DNA from: an uncultured Lachnospira sp.
GTDB taxonomy: Bacteria > Bacillota > Clostridia > Lachnospirales > Lachnospiraceae
Reading direction: 5' to 3'
DNA length: 64,000 bases
Assembly (NCBI GenBank): GCA_910589305.1
Contig: CAJUTV010000010.1
Coordinates: 50,581-114,580, forward strand
Shown: piece after piece, positions 53,223-62,358 of the stretch
How the letters are laid out: each line of letters opens with the position of its first letter
How positions within the stretch are numbered: the stretch's first letter is position 1
Program-made: the position numbers and the translations under genes
The notes under the pieces: model-generated
The model's database searches: none
What the model was told of the DNA's origin: nothing
Seen by the model: the letters and a program-made list of their open reading frames with translations, nothing else

Positions 53223-53382
53223 TTTTGTATAGGGAATACGGTTAAAATCCGTAACAGCTCACTCTACTGTAAGTGGATACGTCTCTCCATATGCCACTGT
53301 GATATTCGTCTCTCATTCGGATATAGCGGGAAGGCGGTTTGACGGCAAACTTTACGCCACAAGTCAGGATATCTATACAAAA
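53223..53382 (+). promoter_or_regulatory. Cobalamin (adenosylcobalamin-type) riboswitch
   Basis: The P1 stem TTTTGTATAG/CTATACAAAA closes the element. Inside are the conserved GGGAATACGGTTAAAATCCG, AACAGCTCACTCTACTGTAA, GCCACTGTGA, GCGGGAAGGCGG and the B12-box end AAGTCAGGATATCT. The downstream 48 bases contain CGCCGTC, which can pair with GACGGC inside the aptamer (53341-53346), and AAGGAGG of the next gene, so control is probably of translation or by an overlapping stem. By family rule, cobalamin binding would reduce expression of the surface protein. Confidence 0.93.
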
Positions 53383-53430
53383 TACAACTATAAAAAACGC
53401 CGTCTGGTGAGAGAATGGCAAGGAGGACAT

Positions 53431-54756
53431 ATGAGAGATTTTTTATCAAATGGTGCAAAGAACTCTTCTTTACATCACTATGTAAGCTGTATCATACTTA
53501 CGGTATGTATAACGCTTTCAACAACATTTTCTGCATTGGCTGCGCCAAACGCAACCGCCCCTACATTGGACACAGTGCAAATGGAAAGTCAAAAAAGTGC
53601 TGCCTATCTTATGAAACAAGCAGATTATTCTAACATATCCAATGTTTCAACATTTAAAGAACAATCAAGAAATCTTATATTAAGCATTCGCTCAGGATAT
53701 AATTGTTCTGATAATGTCAAAGATTACCTTGAAGCCGTCAAAAAGATTATGAATGCCGATGGAACACTGCATATGGAAAAAAATGAATATGCACCAGATT
53801 CAAAAGATTATTATTCATCTTATGCGTATCTTTTATTAGTACTTGCCCTTGCAGGCGAAGATGCAGCCAATTTTAACAATAACAATATGGTTACACTTTT
53901 TAACGATATTCTAAATGCAGCGCCAGAAAACGATTTTATTTACAGTGACACAAATCCAGATGCACTTAATCTATATCATCTAGGTATTGTCAATCTTGCA
54001 GTCGAAAGTTATTCTAATGAAATGAAAGACTACATTGCTATTTCTGAAAAAATTAAAAAAGCTTTAAAAGCAATCTCTACCGAAAAAGGCATTCATTATT
54101 GGGGTTATAGTCTTGACAATAACACGCATGTTTACAGTTATTTTTATAATATGTATCTATCCGATTTAGAAATCAAAAATTTGATAGATACTGTGTTGAC
54201 TTACACAACCAATACTTATTATGACTCTGTAAATGGTACATTTAATTACCCTGATTACAATGACCCTGCTAAATTTAACCCAAATGAAAATTCTACAGCA
54301 CTTGCAGCAGCGCTCTACTCAGCCTACAACAATCATGAGCTTTCAGCCGTTGCTTTTAATACATTGACTTCTCTGTATCAATCTTCCACAACGTCTGGCG
54401 CCTATACATTTTTTGGAGAAGACAGCATTTTTACAACTTATGATGCCCTATATGGACTTGTTGCATATCAAATGTTTCTTTCAGGAAAAGCCAATCCTTT
54501 TGATGTCAGCGACATTACCAAAACAGTAAAACCGCCAGTAATAGACGAACCTGAAAAACCGACAGAAGATTCTACAACGGTTGTAAATCCATCAGAAACA
54601 CCAAGTCCAGAGCAAACCGCCCCAAACTTAGATGCAGAATATTCAGCATCACCTGCTACGGGAGACCAGTCATTGCTTGTATTATTTATGGTTCTAGGTT
54701 TATTTTCTTTAATTTTATTTGTAAAAACAAAGAATATATATTACAAAAATAGTTAA
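53431..54756 (+). CDS. B12-regulated cell-surface protein, toroid-like, sortase-type anchor
   Basis: 441 residues. A signal peptide (about 10-42, ending ALAAPNA) is followed by about 340 residues of paired helices with signature-like pieces SSYAYLLLVLALAGEDAANF, GIHYWGYSLDNN, NPNENSTALAAALYSAYNN and TTYDALYGLVAYQMFL. This resembles the alpha6/alpha6 toroid fold (prenyltransferase/terpene-cyclase-like). A Pro/Glu/Thr linker leads to SPATGD, a membrane helix and a basic tail, a variant sortase or wall-anchor signal. It is the only gene directly under the cobalamin riboswitch. The toroid fold is that of the alpha domain of transcobalamin and intrinsic factor, so corrinoid capture is a plausible role (inference). 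Confidence 0.75.
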   Translation: MRDFLSNGAKNSSLHHYVSCIILTVCITLSTTFSALAAPNATAPTLDTVQMESQKSAAYLMKQADYSNISNVSTFKEQSRNLILSIRSGYNCSDNVKDYLEAVKKIMNADGTLHMEKNEYAPDSKDYYSSYAYLLLVLALAGEDAANFNNNNMVTLFNDILNAAPENDFIYSDTNPDALNLYHLGIVNLAVESYSNEMKDYIAISEKIKKALKAISTEKGIHYWGYSLDNNTHVYSYFYNMYLSDLEIKNLIDTVLTYTTNTYYDSVNGTFNYPDYNDPAKFNPNENSTALAAALYSAYNNHELSAVAFNTLTSLYQSSTTSGAYTFFGEDSIFTTYDALYGLVAYQMFLSGKANPFDVSDITKTVKPPVIDEPEKPTEDSTTVVNPSETPSPEQTAPNLDAEYSASPATGDQSLLVLFMVLGLFSLILFVKTKNIYYKNS

Positions 54757-54767
54757 ATAATACAGAG

Positions 54768-54853
54768 AAATTGTTGCAAAATAGAAATTTTATACTATAC
54801 ACATAAACAAACAATAACCATATGTACTATTAAAAATTCTTTTTGCAACAATT
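54768..54853. terminator. Long stem-loop between convergent genes
   Basis: AAATTGTTGCAAAA and TTTTGCAACAATTT pair across about 58 bases, with further pairing of AGAAATTTT and AAAAATTCT. TTTTTTT follows on the plus strand. It separates the surface protein gene from the MATE gene. Confidence 0.6.
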
Positions 54854-54870
54854 TTTTTATTAACAGTAGC

Positions 54871-56250
54871 CTATCCTTTTTGTATAACCATATCTTTATG
54901 CATCCATTTGCCGCTAATAAAACGCGCCCAAAAAATACAAGCTCTCACAATCCAGTCGGTAAAAATACCAATCCATACTGCCCATAGTCCAAAATGAAAC
55001 GTTTTTACAAGAAAAACACTGAGTGCCACACGACAGCACCACATACTAGTTACAGAAACAATCATTGAAAATTTAACGTCACCTGCCGCCCGAAATCCAT
55101 AAGGCAATCCAAAAGCCCCTACCCACAGCAGAGGTTTTACAATTGTCATTGCAGTTACCAGCCCAAAACACATACTAGCCGCTGCAGGCTCCATTCTGCC
55201 AAGCCAAGTCACTGGCTTTGTAATTGCAAGAACTAAAAGACACGATACAATTACGCCTATCCATGCCACTTTCATTAGTTTTACAACATAATATTTTGCT
55301 TCCTCTTTTCTATGCGCGCCAATACACTGTCCCACTACTGTCATAAGCCCAATGCCTACACCATTGCTAAAAATGCCATTTACATTTTCAAGAATATCGG
55401 TCATTGCCTGTGCTGATATTGCTATTGTTCCCATTGTTGAAACAGTTGAGGAAATAGCAATTTTTCCAAACTGAAACATACCATTTTCAATACCTGCTGG
55501 AATACCTATTGCCATTATTTTTAATATCAATGTCATATCAGGGCGGATTTTTAAATAATCTCTTACCACAATAGTTTGTTTAGGATTTCTTAAACAATAA
55601 TATATTACCACAGTACCAAAAACTCTTGAAAAAAAGGTTGCAAGAGCAGCGCCAGCTACCCCCCATTTAAAGGCATAAATAAATAACGCATTTCCTGTAA
55701 CATTTATGATATTTGAAAGAATGGATATCTTCATTGGAAACTTCGAGTTCCCAAATGCCCTATAAAATGCTGCTCCTGCGCTAAATAAAGCCAAAAACGG
55801 ATATGAAACAGCCGTTATCATAAAATAGATAAATGCACTTTTCATCACGGAATCTTCTACTGCTCCAAATATCAGCCGCAAAAGCCGTTCTCCTCCTAAA
55901 ATACAAAATATTGTAATGAAAAATGAAATCACAAATACTGTAAGCACAACTTGTCCTGCTGTTGTACTGCTTTCTTTTTTGTTTCCGCTGCCAATATACT
56001 GAGAGCAGACAATTACTGCACCAGCCGCCATTGCTGCAAATATCTGTATAACTAAATTGTTTATTGAATCCACAAGAGATACGGCTGATATGGCATAACT
56101 TCCAACAGTAGAAACCATCATTGTATCCACCATTCCCATAAGTGAATTTAAAAATTGCTCTATGATTATGGGCAAAAGCAACCAAAATAATGTTTTATTA
56201 TCAAATAAAACATGTTTCCAATCTATCTGTTTTTTATCATATAGTTTCAT
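54871..56250 (-). CDS. MATE-family efflux transporter
   Basis: 459 residues with 12 membrane helices in two similar halves, a sodium- or proton-driven antiporter. It opens LFWLLLPIIIEQFLNSLMGM and has VDTMMVSTVGSYAISAVSLV and, in the second half, AIGIPAGIENGMFQFGKIAI. The substrate is unknown. It lies between a cobalamin-riboswitch gene and the S-component gene and is 121 bases from the latter. It could be co-expressed with the ECF operon, but there is no direct link to corrinoids in the protein itself. AGAGGTAA precedes the ATG. Confidence 0.88.
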   Translation of the reverse strand: MKLYDKKQIDWKHVLFDNKTLFWLLLPIIIEQFLNSLMGMVDTMMVSTVGSYAISAVSLVDSINNLVIQIFAAMAAGAVIVCSQYIGSGNKKESSTTAGQVVLTVFVISFFITIFCILGGERLLRLIFGAVEDSVMKSAFIYFMITAVSYPFLALFSAGAAFYRAFGNSKFPMKISILSNIINVTGNALFIYAFKWGVAGAALATFFSRVFGTVVIYYCLRNPKQTIVVRDYLKIRPDMTLILKIMAIGIPAGIENGMFQFGKIAISSTVSTMGTIAISAQAMTDILENVNGIFSNGVGIGLMTVVGQCIGAHRKEEAKYYVVKLMKVAWIGVIVSCLLVLAITKPVTWLGRMEPAAASMCFGLVTAMTIVKPLLWVGAFGLPYGFRAAGDVKFSMIVSVTSMWCCRVALSVFLVKTFHFGLWAVWIGIFTDWIVRACIFWARFISGKWMHKDMVIQKG

Positions 56251-56371
56251 TCTTATTTACCTCTAAAAATTTAACTATTTTGCTAATTAATTATTAGTAT
56301 TATAAATGTTATAAATATTTTTCTACCTTTAAAACAAGCATTTATTTAATTTTATCAAAGAAATTTCCCAC

Positions 56372-57205
56372 TTATTTTCTTTTTATAATTCCATATTTTA
56401 TCCGTACTCTCTCTATTTTTCTCACAATACTTTCTCCAATAAAAAACACACAGATTGCCGCCCCTAACGCATGTCCTATATCATAAGGCAAACCTGTAAT
56501 ATACAACATTTTTAATGCGCCTACACTATCATTATATGATGATTGTGTCATTGTAAATGCGGCAAAATTCATAATGCCGCCATATAAAATAAATACACTT
56601 AAAAAAGTAAAAACCGTCATTGTAATAAAATTTACTGGCAATTTATTTTTTCTAAAAAGAAAGGATACCAACATACCAATCAAACCAAATACATATATCC
56701 GCCAGCCCCAAAAAGATTCACCGGTATGTGAACCTAACAAATACAGTACATATCCAATTATTTCACAGACAAAAATACAAAGTAATGGTATCATACAAAT
56801 TTGTATACCTGTTTTTTTTGCTTCTTTTTTATATTTATTTTTATTATCCAAAATGCCAAGCATTTCAACTTTTGAAAATAAAACGCCTGCCAATGCGCCA
56901 AGCAATCCCCATGCTAACATTTCCCAAACCGTCCATGTTCCTTGCGTCATAAAAAAATTACAGATAAATCTTGAAAGCGCACCTGTTGCAAAACCTGCCC
57001 GTGCGCCCAATGCTATACCTGTTAAAATAACCATCGCTGTCCCTGCATGAAAGGGAATCGTATATGCACATATTAAATTTGCAATTACTGTAAATGCTGA
57101 CATAACAGAAATTATTACAATTTCTCTTGCCTGTGGTTTTCTGTTCTCATATAATAAAATCAGAGGAACAAATGATATAATCAAAAATATAGTACTGATA
57201 AACAT
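56372..57205 (-). CDS. ECF transporter S component, probable corrinoid or precursor
   Basis: 277 residues with about seven to eight membrane helices. This is the substrate-binding membrane subunit of an energy-coupling-factor transporter. It has IVIISVMSAFTVIANLICAY (the Ala-rich first helix contacting EcfT), GTAMVILTGIALGARAGFAT and GTWTVWEMLAWGLLGALAGV. It is longer than typical 180-200-residue S components, like CbrT/CblT-type proteins linked to cobalamin or cobalt-containing precursors. Specificity is inferred from the neighbouring riboswitch and DUF4430 gene, not proven. GGAGG precedes the ATG. The gap of 148 bases to EcfAA' has no strong terminator. Confidence 0.8.
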   Translation of the reverse strand: MFISTIFLIISFVPLILLYENRKPQAREIVIISVMSAFTVIANLICAYTIPFHAGTAMVILTGIALGARAGFATGALSRFICNFFMTQGTWTVWEMLAWGLLGALAGVLFSKVEMLGILDNKNKYKKEAKKTGIQICMIPLLCIFVCEIIGYVLYLLGSHTGESFWGWRIYVFGLIGMLVSFLFRKNKLPVNFITMTVFTFLSVFILYGGIMNFAAFTMTQSSYNDSVGALKMLYITGLPYDIGHALGAAICVFFIGESIVRKIERVRIKYGIIKRK

Positions 57206-57353
57206 ACTTTTCCTCCATATGATTTTTTACTTCTATACCCTTTTTGTACAAAACTTTTATGTTTTTTAGTAACTTTACACTTTGCAGCAAACAATATAGA
57301 CACAAATTTTGCGTTAAATTTTATTAAACCTTTAAAACTACTTTATTTTTACA

Positions 57354-59189
57354 CTATTGCAAAGTAAAGTCTTTTAGTTTTTCTCCCACTTGTCTATAAG
57401 TCACAGCGCTTTTGATATAGCCCGATGCAATTTTTGTTGCAGCCGTTGTGTAATAATTATTTTGTTCAAAAAATGTAACAGCATCTGCTTTAGAAACAAT
57501 CGAACGGTCAAACATCAATGCACATTCACTGGCATATTCTGCACAAAAGTCTAAATCATGCGAAACCATTACAACAGTAAGCCTTTGAGTCTCTATTAAA
57601 TGCTGAATATACGTTCCCAATTCCTCTTTAAAAGAAGGGTCTAATCCTTTTGTGGGTTCGTCAAGCAATAAAATGTCTGGTTTAAAAAGTAAACCTTTTG
57701 CAATGGCAAGTTTTTGCTGCTGCCCTCCGCTAATATCATATGGGTGATATTTTCTTACTTTATCAAGTCCTGTTCTTACAAGCATCGTCTCAACTTCTTT
57801 AATCTTGTCTTCTCTTGACATTTTCTTTGTCCATTGATTTTGCGAATCACTCAAGACTTCTGCCAATTCTTCCTCTACACTAATTTCTGTAAACATGGCT
57901 TTGGGATTTTGTGATACAAAGATACATTTGCCATGAACTTTTATCTTACCTAAAACAGGTTTTAAAACGCCTGAAATTAATTTTAATATCGTCGTTTTTC
58001 CAGCTCCATTGCCTCCCGTTATGGCTAAAAATTGACCTTTTGCAACATCAAGATTAAGATTTTCTACAACCAAATCTTCTTTTTTGCCATAACAATAACT
58101 GACATCTTGAATATGAATACTATATTGAATTTTATTTTTGATTTCTGCATTATTTTGCTTATATACACTTTTTTCATTTTGTGTCAAATGATAGGAGGCT
58201 CTTTTTTTCAAATCTTTTTTTTTCAAATCCTCTTTTTCCAAGTAATCTTTATATAGCTCATTTCCTTTAAAATCTTCTTTATATTCTGAATTATTTTCGT
58301 TCTTTTGAACCCATTGTTTTGCATCATTATATATCGTATCTATCCAATTTCTTCCTTCTCTTACTGTCAATGGACACTGTTCACTATGATTCCATTCCGA
58401 TTGCTTAAAATGTATCTGCTCTTTATCTGCAAGTGAAGCATTTACATAATAATAAATTTTTGCGGCAGTGGGCAAGGTTTTACTATCCTGTGAATCTTTA
58501 ATAATAGACAGTGCTACCTGTACAGGTGTTCCCTGATATACAACAGAGCCTTCCTCCATCGTTATAATTTTATCACATATGCTAAATAGCTGTTCTGTTC
58601 TATGTTCAGATATAAGAATTGTAATGCCCAGTTCTCTATTTAATCGAACAAGCATATCTATAAATTTCTGTGCCGCTATTGGGTCAAGCTGTGCAGTAGG
58701 CTCATCTAATACTAATACTTCTGGATTCATTGCCATAATCGATGCTAAATTTAACAACTGTTTCTGTCCGCCAGAAAGTTTAAATGTATCCATTCGATAC
58801 CATTTTGACATGCCAAAATATTCGGCAGTCTCCGCCGTTTTTTTTCGGATATCTACATTTTCATAGCCCAAATTTTCTAATCCAAACGCTATCTCATGCC
58901 AAACTTTATCTGTTACTATCTGGTCTTGAGGATACTGTCCTACATATCCTATCTGAAACGCTGCAATATTTTTTATATCCTCGCCTTTGTAAGTAACCAT
59001 ACCACTGCATTCACCATTTGGGATAATGCTTTTTTTTATCATAGACAACAATGTCGTTTTGCCACAGCCAGAAGCTCCCGTTACAAGAACCATCTCACCC
59101 TTGTCTATTTTTATATTAATATTATGGAGTGTCTCCTGTTCTGCCAAAGCATATCGAAAACAGAAATTTTTATACTCTATCAGCGCCAT
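57354..59189 (-). CDS. ECF transporter fused ATPase (EcfA-EcfA')
   Basis: About 611 residues with two ABC ATPases in one chain. The first has VLVTGASGCGKTTLLSMIKK, signature KLSGGQKQLLNLASIMA and VLVLDEPTAQLDPIA. The second (from about 385) has LAITGGNGAGKTTILKLISG, ISGGQQQKLAIAKGLLF and ILLLDEPTKGLDP with VMVSHDLDF. They are joined by a charged linker (about 300-380). Such fusions replace the separate EcfA1/EcfA2 pair. The ATG at 59189 has GAGG, and the frame from 59273 is rejected. EcfT is encoded 31 bases upstream, and the S component downstream. Confidence 0.93.
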   Translation of the reverse strand: MALIEYKNFCFRYALAEQETLHNINIKIDKGEMVLVTGASGCGKTTLLSMIKKSIIPNGECSGMVTYKGEDIKNIAAFQIGYVGQYPQDQIVTDKVWHEIAFGLENLGYENVDIRKKTAETAEYFGMSKWYRMDTFKLSGGQKQLLNLASIMAMNPEVLVLDEPTAQLDPIAAQKFIDMLVRLNRELGITILISEHRTEQLFSICDKIITMEEGSVVYQGTPVQVALSIIKDSQDSKTLPTAAKIYYYVNASLADKEQIHFKQSEWNHSEQCPLTVREGRNWIDTIYNDAKQWVQKNENNSEYKEDFKGNELYKDYLEKEDLKKKDLKKRASYHLTQNEKSVYKQNNAEIKNKIQYSIHIQDVSYCYGKKEDLVVENLNLDVAKGQFLAITGGNGAGKTTILKLISGVLKPVLGKIKVHGKCIFVSQNPKAMFTEISVEEELAEVLSDSQNQWTKKMSREDKIKEVETMLVRTGLDKVRKYHPYDISGGQQQKLAIAKGLLFKPDILLLDEPTKGLDPSFKEELGTYIQHLIETQRLTVVMVSHDLDFCAEYASECALMFDRSIVSKADAVTFFEQNNYYTTAATKIASGYIKSAVTYRQVGEKLKDFTLQ

Positions 59190-59220
59190 ACTATCCTCAT
59201 TTCTGCAAAAAATTTTTGTT

Positions 59221-60099
59221 TTATTTATATTTTGCCAGCAATTCACACCAAACAGGCAATAAACCAATAACACCTATTATAAAACATACACTCCATGTCC
59301 ATATCATATTTTGTGGAAATACTACAGCAGGCATATAGTATACACTTACCTTTCCCATCACAATTATGCAAAGTGCTGTACACAACATTATAAGCAAAAC
59401 AACAATCAATGCTATTTCTGACTTTTTCAAATAATATAAATGATACGTTTTTCTGCCCTTTAAACCAAATCCTCTTGATTCCATTGATTTTGATGTCTCT
59501 ATGGAATTTTCTAATGACCATGAAATTAAAATAGAACATTCTTTTAAATATTGTCTCAGTCGGTCTAATTTTTTAACAGATGCACCATGCCTTCCCATCG
59601 CCATTTGTGCATCGTGAATTTCTCTATATCTTGACTGTAACAATGGTATAAACCGCAATATCATAGAAAATGTAAGCCCAAGCAATGGTGCAATTTTTCC
59701 AAAAAGATAATATAATTTTTCGGAATCAATAAATACTCTGCTACAGCCAATCCACTGTATCACTGTAACAAAAAGAACCCCCATAACAATACCATACAAA
59801 TATGCTTCCAAAGTAACAGCTTTATCATTTATATAAAACAAAACGGTTGTGCCTGTGTTTGAAAAAATAGGTTGTATAACCACTGTAAAAAGAATCATAG
59901 GAAGTCCCATTATTATATTAACAACAAATTTATTTTCCTGATTTATAACAAACCAAACAATGGCTGAAACAAGCCATGATGTACCAATAATATAAGGATT
60001 AAACGTTATCATTGTTATAATTAATACAAATCCTATATAAATCAAATTAACTGCTGGATGATACACTGAAAATGCACTTTTTTCACCTAAATAATACAT
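59221..60099 (-). CDS. ECF transporter transmembrane component EcfT
   Basis: About 292 residues with five to six membrane helices. It couples the ATPases to the S component. N-terminal YLGEKSAFSVYHPAVNLIYI is the usual EcfT opening. The coupling region contains AQMAMGRHGASVKKLDRLRQ and SKSMESRGFGLKGRKTYHLY, which carry the two Ala/Ser-Arg-Gly-type motifs that contact the ATPases. The frame is open to 60135. GGAAAG before the ATG at 60099 and the family's N-terminus favour 60099, but 60135 is possible. It belongs to an operon with EcfAA' and the S component. Confidence 0.88.
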   Translation of the reverse strand: MYYLGEKSAFSVYHPAVNLIYIGFVLIITMITFNPYIIGTSWLVSAIVWFVINQENKFVVNIIMGLPMILFTVVIQPIFSNTGTTVLFYINDKAVTLEAYLYGIVMGVLFVTVIQWIGCSRVFIDSEKLYYLFGKIAPLLGLTFSMILRFIPLLQSRYREIHDAQMAMGRHGASVKKLDRLRQYLKECSILISWSLENSIETSKSMESRGFGLKGRKTYHLYYLKKSEIALIVVLLIMLCTALCIIVMGKVSVYYMPAVVFPQNMIWTWSVCFIIGVIGLLPVWCELLAKYK

Positions 60100-60178
60100 T
60101 GTAACTTTCCATTCTTGTTTATTACTTTCCTTCATTTATGTACGGTTTCTTGGAAAAAACTTTCGTTTTTTACAATTT

Positions 60179-60196
60179 TGTGTATAGCAATACACA
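60179..60196 (-). other. Small hairpin between DUF4430 and EcfT genes
   Basis: TGTGTAT-AGCA-ATACACA is a perfect seven-base-pair hairpin. A second possible stem (TTGAAAAT/ATTTTCAA) lies just beside it. The 141-base gap also contains a 21-base sequence (60259-60279) identical to 54772-54792. These may be processing or partial termination signals tuning DUF4430 against transporter expression. Confidence 0.35.
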
Positions 60197-60276
60197 GACA
60201 CAAATCCTATATTGAAAATTTTTAATTTCTATTTTCAATCTTTTTTCCTTTATGGAGCTGTTGCAAAATAGAAATT

Positions 60277-61137
60277 TTATTCATCTTTTCCATTATTTAC
60301 ATAATACCATAATACTGTATCGCCTTCTTTTAACGTATACGATAATGCGCCGACATTTGGCGATATCCCATTTACCTTATACATCCAGCCGCTTCCATAT
60401 GAAATAGCTTTTTCACTTAAATTATTAATACTTGTAACATATCCATTATTGGCAGAAAATAAAATGTTATTATCAACACAAACTTGCCTTAAAAAATCAT
60501 ATACTTTTTGTCCAGCAGGAATTTTATAATTTGTCTTTCTAATAATTACTCCATCGGATGGTATGGAATTTTTAATCCCTTCATTTTTAATCAAATCTTT
60601 AAATTCTACTGCCACATCACAGCGTATCTCAATTGAACATGTTATATATTGTAATTCAGAAGTAGACTGGTTTGCTGAGTTATCAGACTGTGTTTTATCC
60701 AAACCATCAGGATTTATATTATCAGCGTTTATATCATCAGGATTTATCACTTGATTTCCATTATTTTCATCTGTTGAATTTTTGTTATTTTCTAAGTCTT
60801 GTGACAAAATCGCATTTGTTCTATTTTCTGATAAAGATTGTTCTAAATTTTCTAAAGGTTGTACTGTATTATTGGTTGGTTGAACATTTAATTCTTTATC
60901 TTGCGTTTCTTTAGCCCCTGCTGTTTCATTAGAATTTGTTTCTTTTTTGCTGGACTGTTGTGTTGTGCTTGATAACGCATCGGACATGTTTTGTAATACA
61001 GTATATCCATTATTTTTATGTTGTTCTTGATAAGATTGCACAGACTGAATTTTTAAATTACCTAATAAAAATATAGCAAATACTATGATAAATGCTAGAG
61101 CTGCTATAATTTTATATTTTTTATATTTGTCAAACAT
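60277..61137 (-). CDS. Membrane-anchored DUF4430 protein, transcobalamin beta-domain-like
   Basis: 286 residues. An N-terminal membrane anchor (about 9-27) is followed by a long Asn/Gln/Thr/Ser linker (about 40-165) and a DUF4430 domain (about 170-286): CSIEIRCDVAVEFKDLI, VPxDG-like IPSDGVIIRKTNYKIPAGQK, VYDFLRQVCVDNNILFS, YGSGWMYKVNGISPNVGALS and YTLKEGDTVLWYYV. DUF4430 is known to resemble the C-terminal beta domain of intrinsic factor and transcobalamin. AAGGG precedes the ATG. It heads the operon with EcfT, EcfAA' and the S component, so it is probably the extracytoplasmic corrinoid-presenting subunit (inference). No second riboswitch was found upstream. Confidence 0.8.
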   Translation of the reverse strand: MFDKYKKYKIIAALAFIIVFAIFLLGNLKIQSVQSYQEQHKNNGYTVLQNMSDALSSTTQQSSKKETNSNETAGAKETQDKELNVQPTNNTVQPLENLEQSLSENRTNAILSQDLENNKNSTDENNGNQVINPDDINADNINPDGLDKTQSDNSANQSTSELQYITCSIEIRCDVAVEFKDLIKNEGIKNSIPSDGVIIRKTNYKIPAGQKVYDFLRQVCVDNNILFSANNGYVTSINNLSEKAISYGSGWMYKVNGISPNVGALSYTLKEGDTVLWYYVNNGKDE

Positions 61138-61479
61138 GATATTTTCCCTTACTGTTGAAAACTTATAAAAAGCTTATACGATTCTTACTAGTCTTATAAA
61201 ACTTTTATGTTTATTTCTATCCTACTATATAAATTTAATATATTTTTTCATATGTTTTTATTTTAATAATATTTTTCAATATAATAGCTTTCTAATACTT
61301 ATTTTTTATATTATATTTTTTTCTGGTTCAGAAAGAAATGAAGAAGCATTACAGAAAGCTTGTCCTTCCCCATTGCAAAAAGCTTCCCATTAATTTATTA
61401 CACTAACTTCATTAAGCATATCTTTTCATCACTTCCTCTTTGGTATCTTCAAGCAACTTATATTTTATATTTTCACCGC
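61138..61479. other. Intergenic region with a possible displaced gene tail
   Basis: Upstream of the DUF4430 gene, AT-rich and without riboswitch hallmarks. Between 61412 and about 61495 the minus strand reads NGFHIISGENIKYKLLEDTK then EEVMKRYA in a frame shifted by one relative to the gene ending at 61480. It follows a run of seven T on the plus strand (61497-61503). It is either the true C-terminus lost by slippage or chance. Confidence 0.4.
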
Positions 61480-62298
61480 TTATGATATGAAATCCATTTT
61501 TTTCAAATATCCTTTAGCGCTTCCCACCTTTTTTCCCTCAAGTAAATATTTTTTCATTCTTCTTTGGAGCGATGTGTCTTCTGGCAAATCGTCTGAAGCT
61601 TCTGTATATCCTGGAAAAACCCATTGAAATATTGATTGCTTTTCATAATCTATGCTTTCTACTACAAAAAACTTCTGAAAATTTAAAATCCTAGAATCTT
61701 TATCTAATAATTCTTTTAATGCAGGTGATAAAAGCCATGAATTACAGTACATTTGTATATTTACCCATTCAGGGAAAAACATTTTTCTAAATTCAAAAAA
61801 ATCATTTAATGATTTTTGTATTGTTTTTTCTTCCAAATTGGCATCCGATGGAATATGTATAGAAATCATTTTTTCTTCCAATTCAACAAATTCATATTCC
61901 AAACAACCTACACGAAATTCTTGCAATGAAAGTTGTCTTGGAAACCACCAGCCCCAAACAAATTTGTACTCACCATGTACTCGATTATAATCCTTAATAA
62001 AACGTGTACAAAATTTCATTGTCTCAATATAAATATCTATTGGAATATTTTTCCTTTCATATTCTTTATACGATTCACAAGCTAAATTCAGCAACTCCCA
62101 TAATAGTTTAATTCCATTAGGGTCATCACCAATTAATTCTTGGAGTGTTTCAATTCCTTCTTTCCATAAATCCCGTGTTAAAAGGCGCTTTTTCAATTCA
62201 ATATCTATACTAATTTTTCTATTATTTTCATATTGATTCAACTCTGTAATTACAATTTCTGGAAGCTCTAACAAACAATATAACTTTTTCAATTCCAT
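61480..62298 (-). CDS. Acyltransferase-like protein (NAT_N/GNAT_C-type)
   Basis: About 272 residues, soluble. The pattern matches a clostridial family annotated as acyltransferase-domain proteins with an N-terminal helical domain and a GNAT-like C-terminal domain. It has GEYKFVWGWWFPRQLSLQEF, RVGCLEYEFVELEE, ISIHIPSDANLEE, NIQMYCNSWLLSPALKELLD and SRILNFQKFFVVESIDY. GAGG precedes the ATG at 62298. The C-terminus may be frameshifted in a seven-A run near 61500, beyond which a further 28 residues read on. Substrate and activity are unknown. Confidence 0.65.
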   Translation of the reverse strand: MELKKLYCLLELPEIVITELNQYENNRKISIDIELKKRLLTRDLWKEGIETLQELIGDDPNGIKLLWELLNLACESYKEYERKNIPIDIYIETMKFCTRFIKDYNRVHGEYKFVWGWWFPRQLSLQEFRVGCLEYEFVELEEKMISIHIPSDANLEEKTIQKSLNDFFEFRKMFFPEWVNIQMYCNSWLLSPALKELLDKDSRILNFQKFFVVESIDYEKQSIFQWVFPGYTEASDDLPEDTSLQRRMKKYLLEGKKVGSAKGYLKKMDFIS

Positions 62299-62358
62299 AT
62301 TAATCCTCATTTCTGCGCTTCTTTTTACGCCAGTCATTTTTTATTTTTTAGCAATTAT

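Noticed and set aside
55781..56185. 134-codon minus-strand frame inside the MATE gene
   Set aside because: Alternative frame of a well-supported transporter; Cys/Phe/Tyr-rich product without domain.
61138..61480. Second cobalamin riboswitch upstream of DUF4430
   Set aside because: None of the B12-box or core sequences found at 53223-53382 occur here on either strand.
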